DNA of 64,000 bases. Source: Winogradskyella sp. GTDB lineage: Bacteria > Bacteroidota > Bacteroidia > Flavobacteriales > Flavobacteriaceae. Under the pieces are notes generated by a model, which saw nothing but the letters and a program-made list of their open reading frames with translations, was not told where the DNA came from and made no database searches. The DNA lies in NCBI RefSeq assembly GCF_028289625.1, contig NZ_JANQOM010000020.1:117676-181675 (forward strand), written 5' to 3'. Made by a program: the position numbers and the translations under genes. Shown one piece after another: positions 1 to 8,357 of the stretch; position 1 is the first letter of the stretch; every line of letters starts with the position of its first letter.

Positions 1-1620
1 TTTATTGGCTTTAGACATCCTAAAATACATACCGCCTAAATCAGAAAATAAGGCTTCCATTTTCTTCTGTTCATTTTCAGTTTTATTGATAAAGTGAGGT
101 GGAGTATCTTGAAGTTTTTTATAGACTTCGTATTTTTTATTATAAGCCTTTACCACATCGTTTTTTGTGCCTAGTACAGTAATTAAAAAATGATCGGTTT
201 TTTTATGTAATTCGTTTAAGGAACTTAAAAACTCTTCAGAGCAGTTTTGGGTTTCTAAATCTAGATAAGTGATTTCAAAATCTTCAGAGGTCCAATTTGA
301 TGTAATGTCGTTTAAATCTTCTACATAGGTGCTTAAACTTGATTTTTTATTGCCGATAAAAAGCGTATTATTTGTGGCTTTCATGTTTAGTACCTTAGCT
401 TTTCTCTCTTTTTTTAGTGGAGAGGGAGGTATGCTCGTCATACCTAACTGGTTTATGGCTTGCCTTTTGTTTTTTCTTAAAGAAAATGCTAAATCAACCC
501 ATGCTGTGCCATTAAGGCCATTGAGTTCTACACCTACTTCAGTGGGTTTAATTGAAAAGGCAAACTTATCGGAATCAATAGTCGATCCGTTAGAAAATCC
601 GTAATCATTTATGATGTAAGGTGTAGCTTTTGGCTCTAAAGTAATATGGCTCCATTTACATCCGGTTTCGCACCTTAGTTCTATGGTATTATTGTTTTTT
701 TCAACAGTAACTAGAAAAAGATTAGTTTCAAGATCTTCTACGCTTTTTATCACTTCCTTGCGTTCGGCAAAACTGTAAAAGAGAATAGCAACAATGGGAA
801 GCAGCAGCATTGTGCTCAACCACATTTTGGTTTTTGATGTTTGTGTTTTCATAACTGTAAATCGTTTTTTGAATGATGAATAATTGATGGCACTCGCTAG
901 TTGTTGATTTTGAGTGCTCGATGAAAATTGTAAAAGTATGTTTTGATAGTTCTTGGGATCTGTACCTTGATTTAGAACTGCAGCGTCAGCCAAAAATTCA
1001 TGGTTAAGTTTAACATGATGTTTTAGCACATAAATCAATGGATGAAACCAAAAGACAATTTGAAGCAACTCGAGGAGCAAAATATCCATACTGTGTAGTT
1101 GCTTTGCATGTGTTTGTTCGTGTAGTAAAACTTCATTAGGGATGCCCTTGTTTTCGAAACGTTGTTTGTTTAAAAAGATATACTTAAAAAATGAGTGTGG
1201 TATGCGGTAAGAATGAAGTAGAACATAGATAAAGGGATGTTCTGATATCTTTTCGCTTTTTGCAATTATATGCGTAAGATTTATAATATTAATCACAAAT
1301 CGTCCAAAAAATATAATGACGCCAATGGTGTAAATGGACCATAAGATAGTTTCTAAATCTATGGAAGGTTCTTCTGCTATTGCTGTTTCTACATAAGAAG
1401 ATCCAATAGGAGGAATTAATGAAGAAAAATCTTCAAAATCACTGACAACGGGTTCTACATAATAGGTGATTGTTAAAAGCGGAATAATTAATGACATAAC
1501 CACGGTTCCGAGAAGATAATACCTCTTGAACCTATGCATGTTTTGCTTTTCAAGTAAAAACAAATAGACTAAACAAAACACAGCTAGGCATGCTGAAAAT
1601 TTAAATAGGTACATTTCCAT
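1..1620 (-). CDS. BlaR1/MecR1-type M56 metallopeptidase, partial (runs off left edge)
   Basis: Starting from ATG at 1620, I read 540 codons without a stop to the window edge, so the C-terminus is missing. The N-terminal part has several hydrophobic segments. They are followed by a zinc-peptidase signature H167-E-Q-T-H171 (HExxH), the hallmark of the membrane-embedded M56 sensor peptidases. A further hydrophobic segment at about residues 265-280 precedes a long soluble domain. In known BlaR1/MecR1 systems the peptidase senses an extracytoplasmic signal and inactivates the partner repressor. The start codon lies 2 bp after the stop of the BlaI-like gene, so the two are an operon. In Bacteroidota such pairs often have no beta-lactamase nearby and none is seen here, so the signal is unknown. 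The assignment is firm; the ligand is not. Confidence 0.85.
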   Translation of the reverse strand, partial: MEMYLFKFSACLAVFCLVYLFLLEKQNMHRFKRYYLLGTVVMSLIIPLLTITYYVEPVVSDFEDFSSLIPPIGSSYVETAIAEEPSIDLETILWSIYTIGVIIFFGRFVINIINLTHIIAKSEKISEHPFIYVLLHSYRIPHSFFKYIFLNKQRFENKGIPNEVLLHEQTHAKQLHSMDILLLELLQIVFWFHPLIYVLKHHVKLNHEFLADAAVLNQGTDPKNYQNILLQFSSSTQNQQLASAINYSSFKKRFTVMKTQTSKTKMWLSTMLLLPIVAILFYSFAERKEVIKSVEDLETNLFLVTVEKNNNTIELRCETGCKWSHITLEPKATPYIINDYGFSNGSTIDSDKFAFSIKPTEVGVELNGLNGTAWVDLAFSLRKNKRQAINQLGMTSIPPSPLKKERKAKVLNMKATNNTLFIGNKKSSLSTYVEDLNDITSNWTSEDFEITYLDLETQNCSEEFLSSLNELHKKTDHFLITVLGTKNDVVKAYNKKYEVYKKLQDTPPHFINKTENEQKKMEALFSDLGGMYFRMSKANK

Positions 1621-1622
1621 GT

Positions 1623-1988
1623 TTACTTATTTTTGATTTCTTTGTCTATAATAGACTTAAGCTCCTCAAGTTCTTCTTTTGTTAAATCCGTTTTTCTTGT
1701 AAAGAAAGATGCAAACTGTGAGGCACTGTCATTAAAGAATGTTTTAATTAAACCATTAACGTGTTTAGAAAAGTAATCTTCTTTTTTAACTAGAGGATAA
1801 TACTCCCTAGACTTACCATAGGTCTTATAGGCTACAAATCCTTTGCCAATCATTCGTTTTAATAAAGTGGCGATTGTTGTCGTTGCAGGTCTAGGCTCAG
1901 GGTAAGAATCTAAAAGCTCTTTCATGAAAGCTTTTTCGAGTTTCCAGAGGTATTGCATTAATTGTTCTTCGGTTTTTGAAAGGTTCAT
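1623..1988 (-). CDS. blaI: BlaI/MecI/CopY-family transcriptional repressor
   Basis: The 121-residue protein has the size and layout of BlaI: an N-terminal winged helix (residues about 5-75, including TIATLLKRMIGKGFV and the wing with YYPLV) and a C-terminal dimerisation region. Family members bind TACA/TGTA dyads and are cleaved after activation of the M56 partner. The gene immediately precedes the M56 gene. Its own upstream region (1989-2052) holds three candidate operators, which indicates autoregulation. It might also respond to signals other than antibiotics. Family call is strong. Confidence 0.9.
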   Translation of the reverse strand: MNLSKTEEQLMQYLWKLEKAFMKELLDSYPEPRPATTTIATLLKRMIGKGFVAYKTYGKSREYYPLVKKEDYFSKHVNGLIKTFFNDSASQFASFFTRKTDLTKEELEELKSIIDKEIKNK

Positions 1989-2052
1989 ATTCTACAATAT
2001 TAGAATTAACTCTACAAATGTAGAATTAAATTTTGTATTCTACAAATGTAGA
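1989..2052 (-). promoter_or_regulatory. Three BlaI-type operator dyads upstream of blaI
   Basis: The 14-mer TCTACAAATGTAGA occurs twice (2011-2024 and 2039-2052, 28 bp apart, the same helical face within error). A degenerate copy, ATTCTACAATATTAGAATT, lies at 1989-2007 directly against the blaI start codon. The TACA...TGTA dyad is the known BlaI/MecI recognition pattern. Spacing and position suggest cooperative autorepression of the blaI/M56 operon. The sequence identity is seen; binding is inferred. Confidence 0.75.
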
Positions 2053-2068
2053 TTAAAAAAAATTGTAA

Positions 2069-3322
2069 CTATCGATTGTAAGGGCGCTCGTTTATCCATC
2101 TAAACCCTCTTGTTTTTAATGGAAAATCGTTAAGGTCTTTTTTAAATAAATGCACTTCGATACTGTCATTTTCCAGGCGTCCAAATAATTTTAGGTAGTG
2201 AGCATTAGGATGATGATACTGTAGGTTTAAACTATCTTTTTCCTTAGTGGATATATACATATTTATAGTATTCTCTACGCTATCAACTTCAAATTTATAA
2301 CGTTCTAAGTTAGCATTCATAGCTTTAACATCAGCTATGCCCTTACGCTCTATAACTAAATAACGCCAACGCGAATCTTCTGTTAACAAGGGAGGAATGG
2401 TATCCGAGTTTTTGATGAACGTACTTACTTCCCAAATCCCATATAGCTTTGGAGGTTCATCGGTAAAAGCTTTAAAGCGTTGTTCTGCGTTGTAACCAAA
2501 AATACCAGCTAAAACCAAAATCAATAATAGCCCAATGGTCTTTATCCAAAAAATTGTCTTATGGTACTGCTCATCTTTAATAGGATGGAAGCTTTTTTGA
2601 AACTTTATTTGCTTATCTTGGATAAATACCGACATAAATCTTGTTGAATCTGATAGAAATAATATCAAAGCCAAAAGCACCAAATGCATTGAAAATAACT
2701 TCACGGGAATATCGAACATTAAATTCATCATGGCGACTTGTGTCATAACACCAATAATAACAAATGCTCCTAAGGTTACGGTTCGTTTAGGTATTAATAA
2801 TAAACCACCAAGGATCTCCATGAAACCAGCAAACATTCCAAAACCTTTAGAATAGCCCATATATGTCCATGCCAATCCCATAGGGGAAAGTTTTCCGATG
2901 GGTTGTAATAATTTAACTAATGGAAGTGGCTGAAACTGAATTTGAAACACTTTTACAAAACCATAAGTCAACATAAAAAAGATTAAAAAAACTCTAATAA
3001 TCACAAATAACCAGTATTGGAATTTATTATAGCTTTGACGTTTTCTGTCTAATAGTGTCCAGAAAGTAAAACCCCAAAGCGCTAATACGATTCCAACAAA
3101 AAATGTAATATAAGAGTAGGTATAATCTCCACTGCCGTAGCCGTTAATTTCATACGAGTAGTTAATGCCTAAAAATTGCTTTCCAAACCAACGAAATGGC
3201 GTTTCCAAAAACGAATTGAAAAACATCAGAAAGATGTAAGTGCAGACATAAAAACTAATAAACCTAAAAACAAGCTTTCGTCCTAAACTCCAATTAGAAC
3301 TGTATGTCTGTGATAGCAACAA
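2069..3322 (-). CDS. DoxX-like multi-pass membrane protein
   Basis: This 417-residue protein has several strongly hydrophobic segments (about residues 18-38, 70-92, 105-125, 160-235 and 262-285) and a soluble C-terminal part of about 130 residues. The central block, with a GFVKVFQIQF-like stretch and GFMEILGGLLLIPKRTVTLGA, resembles DoxX/DoxD-type membrane proteins of Bacteroidota. No function can be assigned. The start is unusual: an in-frame TAG (the stop of the dipeptidase gene) directly precedes it, and the first codons are TTG TTG. The next in-frame ATG (residue 33) would remove the first hydrophobic segment. I therefore keep the TTG start, which implies translation coupled to the upstream gene. 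It ends 17 bp before BlaI operator copy 2039-2052. Confidence 0.6.
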   Translation of the reverse strand: MLLSQTYSSNWSLGRKLVFRFISFYVCTYIFLMFFNSFLETPFRWFGKQFLGINYSYEINGYGSGDYTYSYITFFVGIVLALWGFTFWTLLDRKRQSYNKFQYWLFVIIRVFLIFFMLTYGFVKVFQIQFQPLPLVKLLQPIGKLSPMGLAWTYMGYSKGFGMFAGFMEILGGLLLIPKRTVTLGAFVIIGVMTQVAMMNLMFDIPVKLFSMHLVLLALILFLSDSTRFMSVFIQDKQIKFQKSFHPIKDEQYHKTIFWIKTIGLLLILVLAGIFGYNAEQRFKAFTDEPPKLYGIWEVSTFIKNSDTIPPLLTEDSRWRYLVIERKGIADVKAMNANLERYKFEVDSVENTINMYISTKEKDSLNLQYHHPNAHYLKLFGRLENDSIEVHLFKKDLNDFPLKTRGFRWINERPYNR

Positions 3323-4711
3323 CTATGAGTATAATTCAGTGAAATACTTATAGAACCAAGGAATGGTTTCGATCCCTTTTAAGTAATTCCAAATGCCAAA
3401 ATGCTCATTTGGTGAGTGGATGGCGTCACTATCTAAACCAAAGCCCATTAAAATGGTTTTACTTTTTAACTCTTTTTCAAAAAGTGCTACAATAGGAATA
3501 CTACCTCCACTACGTTGAGGAATGGGAGTTTTGCCAAAGGTCTGTTCGTAGGCTTTAGAGGCTGCTTGATAACCAATACTGTCAATCGGTGTTACATAGC
3601 CCTGTCCACCATGATGTGGTGTTACTTTTACTTTTACACCTTTAGGGGCAATACTTTCAAAATGCGTTTTGAATAGCTCCGTGATTTCTTCCCAGTCTTG
3701 ATGTGGTACCAAACGCATCGAAATCTTTGCGAATGCTTTACTGGCAATGACTGTTTTTGCACCTTCACCAATATAGCCTCCCCAAATTCCATTAACATCC
3801 AATGTAGGACGAATGGAGTTACGCTCATTAGTCGTATACCCCTTTTCACCATAAACAGCATCAATAGCCAATGCGCTTTTATAGGCCTCGAGTGAAAAAG
3901 GAGCTTTGGCCATTTCGGCACGTTCAGCATCAGAGAGGTTTTCTACCTTGTCATAAAATCCTGGAATGGTAATATGATTATTTTCATCATGTAGCGAAGC
4001 TATCATTTTCGTCAAAACATTAATTGGATTGGCGACAGCGCCACCATACAAACCAGAATGTAAATCGCGATTGGGTCCGGTAACTTCAACTTCCACATAG
4101 CTTAAACCCCTTAATCCAGTAGTAATTGAAGGTACATCTTTAGCAATCATTCCTGTATCAGAGATAAGTATCACATCGTTTTTGAGCTTTTCTCTATTGT
4201 TAGCTACAAAAACACCCAGGTTTTCACTTCCAACTTCTTCTTCGCCTTCAATCATAAACTTTACATTACATGGTAATTCGTTATGCTTTGTCATATACTC
4301 TAAAGCTTTAACATGCATGTACATCTGACCTTTGTCATCACAGGCTCCTCTGGCAAAAATAGCACCATCTGGATGTAAGTCCGTGTTTTGAATAACAGGT
4401 TCAAAAGGGGGTGAATTCCATAAATCCAGAGGGTCAGGTGGTTGCACATCGTAATGACCATAGACTAGAACAGTTGGCAAATTTTTGTCAATTATTTTTT
4501 CGCCATAGACAATAGGATATCCATCTGTCTTACAGACTTCCACATGGTCACATCCAGCATCTTCTAGACTAGTTTTAATAGCATCTGCTGTTTTTAAGAC
4601 ATCCGTTCTATAGGCAGAATCTGCACTGATGGATGGCATTTTTAAAAGTGCTATAAGTTCATCTAAAAACCGTTGTTTGTGCTCGCTGATATAAGAATTT
4701 ATGTTTTGCAT
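3323..4711 (-). CDS. M20-family dipeptidase (carnosinase-like)
   Basis: The 462-residue protein matches the M20 metallopeptidase family of dipeptidases. It has the metal-ligand motif GHYDVQPPDP (about residues 86-95), the ARGACDDKG bridging-aspartate motif (about 120-128), and the catalytic glutamate pair in IEGEEEVGSENL (about 154-165). A later HSGLYGG segment in the lid domain and a near-C-terminal H in AIHSPNE complete the ligand set. It probably hydrolyses dipeptides in the cytoplasm, as no signal peptide is visible. The stop codon abuts the start of the DoxX-like gene, so they are co-transcribed. The gene diverges from tRNA-Leu. Confidence 0.88.
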   Translation of the reverse strand: MQNINSYISEHKQRFLDELIALLKMPSISADSAYRTDVLKTADAIKTSLEDAGCDHVEVCKTDGYPIVYGEKIIDKNLPTVLVYGHYDVQPPDPLDLWNSPPFEPVIQNTDLHPDGAIFARGACDDKGQMYMHVKALEYMTKHNELPCNVKFMIEGEEEVGSENLGVFVANNREKLKNDVILISDTGMIAKDVPSITTGLRGLSYVEVEVTGPNRDLHSGLYGGAVANPINVLTKMIASLHDENNHITIPGFYDKVENLSDAERAEMAKAPFSLEAYKSALAIDAVYGEKGYTTNERNSIRPTLDVNGIWGGYIGEGAKTVIASKAFAKISMRLVPHQDWEEITELFKTHFESIAPKGVKVKVTPHHGGQGYVTPIDSIGYQAASKAYEQTFGKTPIPQRSGGSIPIVALFEKELKSKTILMGFGLDSDAIHSPNEHFGIWNYLKGIETIPWFYKYFTELYS

Positions 4712-4775
4712 AATACGAAATGATTTCTAACAAAAATAAGAAAAACTAATGCGAATATTTCTTGGTGGATTGCTA

Positions 4776-4806
4776 TTTGAATATTGAAACTATTGTTTAT
4801 ATTTGC
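4776..4806 (+). promoter_or_regulatory. Bacteroidota-type promoter of tRNA-Leu
   Basis: A TTTG at 4776-4779 and TATATTTGC at 4798-4806 are separated by 18 bp. They match the TTTG / TAnnTTTG consensus known for the primary sigma factor of Bacteroidota. The tRNA starts 27 bp downstream. This is a pattern match only. Confidence 0.6.
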
Positions 4807-4832
4807 ATCCCAATAAAAAATTGGGACTAATT

Positions 4833-4914
4833 GCAGGCGTGGTGGAATTGGTAGACACGCTAGACTTAGGATCTAGTGCCGCGAGGTGTGCGAGTTCGAG
4901 TCTCGCCGCCTGTA
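4833..4914 (+). tRNA. tRNA-Leu (anticodon TAG)
   Basis: The acceptor arm GCAGGCG (4833-4839) pairs with CGCCTGT (4907-4913), including one terminal G-T pair. The anticodon arm CTAGA-CTTAGGA-TCTAG exposes TAG, reading CUA leucine codons. A class II variable arm (GTGCCGCGAGGTGT region) and the T-loop GTTCGAGTC are present. The gene does not encode CCA: the sequence continues ACGA. Confidence 0.95.
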
Positions 4915-4922
4915 CGAATCAG

Positions 4923-4952
4923 AGCTTCAGTTTTGAAACTGGGGCTTTTTTT
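4923..4952 (+). terminator. Rho-independent terminator of tRNA-Leu
   Basis: AGCTTCAGTTT and AAACTGGGGCT form a hairpin around TGA, with two G-T pairs, followed by seven T residues. It begins 9 bp after the tRNA end. Confidence 0.8.
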
Positions 4953-5091
4953 GGGTCGTCATTCTTCTATTTTAAAGGTATAGTTTGAGTAATTCTCTAG
5001 TGAATAAATATCATTATTAAGTTCGATTTTATGCAACATTTATACTTTTGATAATTATCCGAATCTTTATCCTAAGTTACTTGTCAAAAAC

Positions 5092-5470
5092 CTACAAGTA
5101 AGCATTAAGAGGCTTATTTATAATTATTGAAATTCTTATGTTACTTAAACCCATCAGGAAAATGCTAATCTCAATATCCCAAATTAGTGGTAGTAAAATA
5201 TAAATCACTACGGTCGCTACAATTATGGAAATGATATTCATCCAAAACCCTATACGTAGCATTTGTGGAATACTTAAAAAACCTGAACTGAATACAACAC
5301 CCTCCTTCGATAGTCCTTCTGGTTTAAAAAAAGTAAGATTAATATGAACAAGAGCGCTCCGGTAACCAAACCCAAATATTGGATTCTATTTATTTCAACT
5401 TTTGTAATCGCCTGTTTTTTGTTCCACTTCTTGTTGGTTAATATTGTACGTTGACTATAAATAGCTTCTC
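5092..5470 (-). pseudogene. Remnant of a DASS/SLC13-type anion:sodium symporter, internally deleted and frameshifted
   Basis: Two minus-strand reading frames together give both ends of a divalent anion:Na+ symporter but not its middle. The upstream part (about 5330-5470) reads ...NRIQYLGLVTGALLF..., like the first membrane segment. At a seven-A run (plus strand, about 5325-5331) the frame must shift to continue with KPEGLS. The text then jumps directly to VVFSSGFLSIPQML and GFWMNIISIIVATVV, ending LLPLIWDI, which is the conserved C-terminal membrane segment. The stop is TAG at 5092-5094. Known members are about 450-550 residues; only about 120 codons remain. The comparison with the family is from memory, so the family name is likely rather than proven. 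Confidence 0.6.
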
Positions 5471-5553
5471 GCTTTTACTATTACTAATAATAAATGGGTT
5501 ATTAGCTTTATCAAAGAAAAATTTTAGAATCAATGTTATAGGTTATTCGCACA

Positions 5554-6933
5554 TTAATTAACCTTTGTACTGTTTAATAGTTTTATTTTAGCTATTATTT
5601 CGTTCTTTAAACCTTCTATTGAAAGAAGGTCTTCACCCCAAAGTTCTTCGTTTCCAAGTAATAGGCTTACGGCTTTTTCAAGCCCATTACCTGACCACGC
5701 TGATTTGAAAATATCCAATACTTGAGTTTCATCTTTAAGTTCATATCCCAAAGGGGAAATACTTTGCCTGTAAAGCCATATCAAATGTGCCAATACTTCA
5801 GTAATATAATTTGGGAGTTTTCCGTTTAAATCTATATATTTCTTTAGTGTCGGAAGTAATCTTGCCCTAAATTTGGAAATGGAGTTGAGTTGAATCGCAC
5901 TGAGCTGGTGTTTGATAAAAGGATTTTGAAATCGGTCAAAAACCTTATTTTTAAAATCATTTGATTCCTTCTTGCTGTGGGATAAAGTTGGTAAAATATC
6001 GTGGGTCAGCATGTTTTCTAAAAATGTTCTGAGCCTAGTATCTGACATAAATTGATCCACAGTTTTTATACCCTGTAGCATGCCTAAAGCTACCATAGCA
6101 GTATGTGCGCCATTTAAGATACGTACTTTTAAATCTTTATATGGTTTAATATCATTTACAAATCGAATGTTGAGGTTTGTTTTCCAAACAGGGAAAACCT
6201 TATTTATTTGGCCTTTGTTCTCAATAGCCCAAAAATGATAGGGTTCACACTCCACCATGAGTTTATCCTGAAAATTGATTCTTTCTCGAAATGCATCAGG
6301 TGTTTTGGGGTAACCTGATACGATACGGTCAACAAGTGTGTTACAAAAAACTATGGTATTGTTCAACCACTTAACAAATTCCGGAGGTAAATTCCACAAC
6401 TCACAATATTTAAAAACAATGCCTTTTAATGTATCTGCGTTGTCATCAATCAATTCACAAGGAAGTACAAAAATGGACTCTTCAAGATGTACTGAATGTT
6501 TAAATCTATAAAATAGCAAAGCTGTAAGGCGGCTTGGAAATGTTAATGGTTGATTAATATCGGTATCTTCACTTTTGAATGCGATACCAGCCTCAGTAGT
6601 ATTCGAAATAATAAATTTCAGTTGAGGTTCCAAAGCCAGTTTTAGAAAGCTATCGTAAGATTTGACTGAATTGGTCAGACCTGTTATGGCATTTATTATT
6701 GTAATTTGGTCTATAATAATATCATTGTCAATTCCTCTCTCGATAACATGATACTTAAAACCTTGATTAATCAGTTGTTGGGATTTAGCCGTGTCAAAGG
6801 TTTCGACAATTTCAATACCACCGTTAAAATCGGTTTCCTTATTTAAGATTTCAATCATCCATGTAGAAAAACCTCGTAAAAAATTACCTTTTCCAAATTG
6901 AATGATTTTTACAGGAAGCTCAGTTTTTAACAT
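5554..6933 (-). CDS. uxaB: Tagaturonate reductase / altronate oxidoreductase
   Basis: The 459-residue protein belongs to the mannitol dehydrogenase family. It has an N-terminal nucleotide-binding variant (IIQFGKGNFLRGF, residues about 10-22), the ISNTTEAGI segment (about 109-117) and the helical C-terminal domain with the catalytic-lysine region KVRILNGAHTAM. UxaB reduces D-tagaturonate to D-altronate with NADH in the cytoplasm, the second step of galacturonate catabolism. It follows uxaC by 17 bp on the same strand, and the third-step gene uxaA is in this window. A fructuronate reductase role is less likely, because a separate SDR gene lies next to uxuA. Confidence 0.88.
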   Translation of the reverse strand: MLKTELPVKIIQFGKGNFLRGFSTWMIEILNKETDFNGGIEIVETFDTAKSQQLINQGFKYHVIERGIDNDIIIDQITIINAITGLTNSVKSYDSFLKLALEPQLKFIISNTTEAGIAFKSEDTDINQPLTFPSRLTALLFYRFKHSVHLEESIFVLPCELIDDNADTLKGIVFKYCELWNLPPEFVKWLNNTIVFCNTLVDRIVSGYPKTPDAFRERINFQDKLMVECEPYHFWAIENKGQINKVFPVWKTNLNIRFVNDIKPYKDLKVRILNGAHTAMVALGMLQGIKTVDQFMSDTRLRTFLENMLTHDILPTLSHSKKESNDFKNKVFDRFQNPFIKHQLSAIQLNSISKFRARLLPTLKKYIDLNGKLPNYITEVLAHLIWLYRQSISPLGYELKDETQVLDIFKSAWSGNGLEKAVSLLLGNEELWGEDLLSIEGLKNEIIAKIKLLNSTKVN

Positions 6934-6950
6934 AAGGGAGATACTTTTGG

Positions 6951-8351
6951 TTAGAAGTCAAAATAATTTTTAGCGTTGTAATAGCAGATATCGCTTACTA
7001 GTTTGCCTAACCATTTTTCATCCCAAGGCAAAAGACCATTTTTTACATCTTCCCCTATCAAATTACAGAGTATTCTGCGAAAGTATTCATGTCTTGGAAA
7101 GCTCAAAAGACTTCTAGAATCTGTAAGCATACCTACAAAACAGCTCAGTAAACCTAAATTAGATAGTGTGTTAAGTTGTTTCTCCATACCATCTTTTTGG
7201 TCTAGGAACCACCATGCACTTCCGAATTGTACCTTACCTTTGATGCTTCCATCATTAAAATTACCAGCCATAGTGGCAAAAATGGCATTGTCCGCAGGAT
7301 TTAGATTATAAATAATGGTTTTAGCGAGTTGATTTGTGGATTCCAAGTGATCAAAAAAACGAGCCATCCCTTCAGCTTGGCTAAAATCACCAATAGAGTC
7401 AAAACCAGTATCTGGACCTAACTTGCCTAACATCCGATGGTTTGTATCTCTTAGCGCACCCAAATGAAATTGCTGAACCCACCCATGGTCGCAATAAGCT
7501 CTGCACAAGAATCCGAGTAATTTAAATGTGAAGAATTGCTGTTCTTGCGGTTTTATATGTTTTCCGGCTAATGCTTTTGAAAAAATCTCACCCTCGTTAA
7601 AATTGTTGTTTTCAACGAAGACTAATCTTTCAAGACCATGGTCAGACAAGCGACAACCATTTTCATGAAAAAATTCTATTCTATTCAATAGGGCATTCAG
7701 TAAACTATCGTAATCTTCGATAGTGAAACCACATGCTGATTCCAATTTTTTAATATAAGACTTAAACTGTTCTATATTGGACAAATTATAAGCCTTGTCA
7801 GGTCTAAAGGTTGGTAAAATTTTAATATTACTATCAGCTTTTGCCAGTGTATGGTGATTTTCTAATGAATCCGTTGGGTCGTCTGTTGTGCATAGAGATT
7901 CTACATTCATATGCTGTAACAAACCCATTGCAGAAAACGCTTCAGAAGCTAGTAAATCATTTGCTTGGGCATAGATGTCACTGGATGAGTTCGAATCCAA
8001 TAGGATGCCAATGTTAAAATAGCGTAACAATTCTAAATGTGTCCAGTGATAGAGGGGATTGCGTACGGTATAAGGCACACAATTGGCCCATTTTTCAAAC
8101 TTGTCTTTATCTGAAGCGCTACCTGTAATGTAAGCCTCATCAACTCCCAAGGTTCGCATAGCACGCCATTTGTAGTGGTCACCGTAGAGCCATACTTGCG
8201 TAATATTAGCAAATTGTTTGTTATTGGCTAGGTCTTCTGGAATTAGATGATTGTGATAATCGATAATAGGTAATGATTCTGCATAGCCGTGAAATAACCT
8301 TTGGGCATAACTGTTTTGCAGTAAAAAATTATCTGTTATAAATGTCTTCAT
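6951..8351 (-). CDS. uxaC: Glucuronate/galacturonate isomerase
   Basis: The 466-residue protein matches UxaC of the amidohydrolase-like fold. It carries the N-terminal metal motif DYHNHL (about residues 31-36), CTTDDPTD (about 154-161) and the C-terminal DSRSLLSFPRHEYFRRI block. The enzyme interconverts D-galacturonate with D-tagaturonate and D-glucuronate with D-fructuronate, so it serves both branches of the locus. It lies 6 bp upstream of the LacI regulator's stop codon (in transcription order it follows the regulator) and 17 bp before uxaB, making a regulator-uxaC-uxaB operon. Confidence 0.93.
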   Translation of the reverse strand: MKTFITDNFLLQNSYAQRLFHGYAESLPIIDYHNHLIPEDLANNKQFANITQVWLYGDHYKWRAMRTLGVDEAYITGSASDKDKFEKWANCVPYTVRNPLYHWTHLELLRYFNIGILLDSNSSSDIYAQANDLLASEAFSAMGLLQHMNVESLCTTDDPTDSLENHHTLAKADSNIKILPTFRPDKAYNLSNIEQFKSYIKKLESACGFTIEDYDSLLNALLNRIEFFHENGCRLSDHGLERLVFVENNNFNEGEIFSKALAGKHIKPQEQQFFTFKLLGFLCRAYCDHGWVQQFHLGALRDTNHRMLGKLGPDTGFDSIGDFSQAEGMARFFDHLESTNQLAKTIIYNLNPADNAIFATMAGNFNDGSIKGKVQFGSAWWFLDQKDGMEKQLNTLSNLGLLSCFVGMLTDSRSLLSFPRHEYFRRILCNLIGEDVKNGLLPWDEKWLGKLVSDICYYNAKNYFDF

Positions 8352-8357
8352 TTTCCA

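Noticed and set aside
4803..4988. Small plus-strand frame of 61 codons
   Set aside because: It runs across tRNA-Leu and its terminator; translation of an RNA gene is not meaningful.
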